Source: Ferirhizobium litorale (GTDB lineage: Bacteria; Pseudomonadota; Alphaproteobacteria; Rhizobiales; Rhizobiaceae). From it: 64,000 bases of DNA. The DNA lies in the NCBI GenBank assembly GCA_030028905.1, contig JALDYZ010000012.1:62001-126000 (forward strand). Reading direction: 5' to 3'. Positions 63,143-64,000 of the stretch are shown here, one piece after another (the stretch's first letter is position 1; every line of letters starts with the position of its first letter). The notes beneath the pieces are model-generated. The model saw only the letters and a program-made list of their open reading frames with translations. It was not told where the DNA came from and did no database searches. Made by a program: the position numbers and the translations under genes.

Positions 63143-64000
63143 ATGAACGACTTTACCAAATATCTCGCCGGCCGCGTCACCGCGGGTGGCATGAACCGCC
63201 GCGAATTCATGGGGCGCGCCATGGCCGCCGGCTTGACGCTGGCCGCCGCCAACAGCCTGTTTGCAGCCAGCGCAGAGGCGCAGGAACCCAAGCGGGGCGG
63301 CAACCTCAAGCTCGGCCTCGAAGGCGCTGCCACGACCGATTCGAAGGATCCGGCAAAGGCGCTCTCGCAGTTCATGTTCGTCGTCGGCCGCAACTGGGGC
63401 GACATGCTCGTCGAGTCCGACCCATCCACCGGCGCTCCCGTTCCCGCGCTGGCGGAATCCTGGGAACCGTCCGCAGATGCCTCCACCTGGACATTTAACA
63501 TCCGCAAGGGCGTCAAGTTCCACGATGGCAAGGAACTGACGATCGACGACGTCGTAAAGACCCTGCAGCGCCACACCGACGAAAAGTCGGAGTCCGGCGC
63601 GCTCGGCGTGATGAAATCGATCAAGGAGGTCAAGGCCGACGGCGACAAGCTCGTGCTGGTGCTGACGGAAGGCAACGCCGACATGCCGTTGCTCCTGACC
63701 GACTATCACCTCATCATCCAGCCGAACGGCGGGATTGACGATCCTAATGCCATGATCGGCACCGGCCCCTACAAGGTGACGAGCTTCGAACCCGGCGTGC
63801 GCGCCACGTTCGAGCGCAACGCTGACGACTGGCGCCAGGATCGCGGCTACGTGGATTCGATCGAAATGATCGCCATGAACGACGCCACCGCCCGAATTGC
63901 TGCGCTTTCGTCGGGCCAGGTGCACTACATCAACCGCGTCGATCCGAAGACCGTCGACTTGCTGAAACGGGCACCGACCGTCGAGATCCTGAACACGTCC
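63143..64000 (+). CDS. ABC transporter substrate-binding protein, peptide family 5 (truncated by window)
   Basis: First 286 codons; continues past the right edge. Start after AGAAGGGGA. Twin-arginine-like signal (MNRREFMGRAMAAG, cut near ASAEA), then the DppA/OppA-type lobe: GGNLKLGLEG, LAESWEPS, WTFNIRKGVKFHDGKELT, IGTGPYKV. Family 5 proteins carry peptides, but also nickel, opines and quaternary amines; context suggests carnitine, butyrobetaine or a betaine precursor. Permeases should follow outside the window. Confidence 0.9.
   Translation, partial: MNDFTKYLAGRVTAGGMNRREFMGRAMAAGLTLAAANSLFAASAEAQEPKRGGNLKLGLEGAATTDSKDPAKALSQFMFVVGRNWGDMLVESDPSTGAPVPALAESWEPSADASTWTFNIRKGVKFHDGKELTIDDVVKTLQRHTDEKSESGALGVMKSIKEVKADGDKLVLVLTEGNADMPLLLTDYHLIIQPNGGIDDPNAMIGTGPYKVTSFEPGVRATFERNADDWRQDRGYVDSIEMIAMNDATARIAALSSGQVHYINRVDPKTVDLLKRAPTVEILNTS

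Overview
The window reads as chromosomal DNA of a GC-rich alphaproteobacterium of the Rhizobiales, most likely Rhizobiaceae and close to Sinorhizobium/Ensifer, Shinella or Rhizobium. Signs are the alphaproteobacterial division and cell-wall cluster, the btaA-btaB betaine-lipid pair, PPi-dependent phosphofructokinase, an FMN riboswitch before a RibH2-type lumazine synthase, and the carnitine dehydrogenase-thioesterase fusion. I saw no phage, insertion sequence, CRISPR array or tRNA. Coding density is high and base composition even, so there is no obvious recent island.

Layout. 1-9.4 kb (minus strand): mraZ-rsmH-ftsL-ftsI-murE-murF-mraY-murD-ftsW, driven from a promoter overlaid by four TGGG boxes with 10-bp period. 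9.83-10.26 kb: RNase P RNA (minus). 10.3-14 kb (minus): FAD oxidoreductase, lytic transglycosylase, amidase and a J-domain co-chaperone. 14.3-17.3 kb: pfp, a LysE-type exporter and a lipoprotein transglycosylase. 17.3-20.4 kb (minus): a serine hydrolase and a GGDEF-EAL protein. 20.5-25.2 kb: btaAB, GH25 lysozyme, an MltB-like transglycosylase and a 25-residue membrane peptide. 25.3-30.1 kb (minus): metF with an ArsR-methyltransferase regulator (SahR-like), ettA and RNase T2. 30.2-36.9 kb: an alpha/beta hydrolase, a DMT transporter, a CoA-transferase/ThDP-enzyme pair, LysR and SDR. 37-41 kb: RidA, a DUF442 protein, an epimerase-like protein, an L,D-transpeptidase and a ParA-like ATPase.

41.2-49.2 kb (minus) is the most interesting block: N-formylglutamate-amidohydrolase-like protein, TRAP transporter (dctQ, dctM, dctP), glutamine-synthetase-like ligase, aldehyde dehydrogenase and iron-type alcohol dehydrogenase, divergent from an RpiR regulator. 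Together they look like uptake and gamma-glutamyl-protected oxidation of an amine or amino alcohol. The RpiR gene is followed by a complete spermidine/iron-type ABC importer (50.3-54.3 kb).

54.4-55.2 kb carries the FMN riboswitch and ribH2. 55.3-64 kb is a quaternary-amine catabolic cluster: AraC/GATase regulator (CdhR-like), beta-keto acid cleavage enzyme, L-carnitine dehydrogenase fused to a thioesterase, acyl-CoA dehydrogenase, NDP-forming CoA ligase, a very CaiD-like hydratase and a peptide-type solute-binding protein cut by the window edge. The parts fit CoA-dependent conversion of gamma-butyrobetaine or crotonobetaine to carnitine, then 3-dehydrocarnitine, then glycine betaine.
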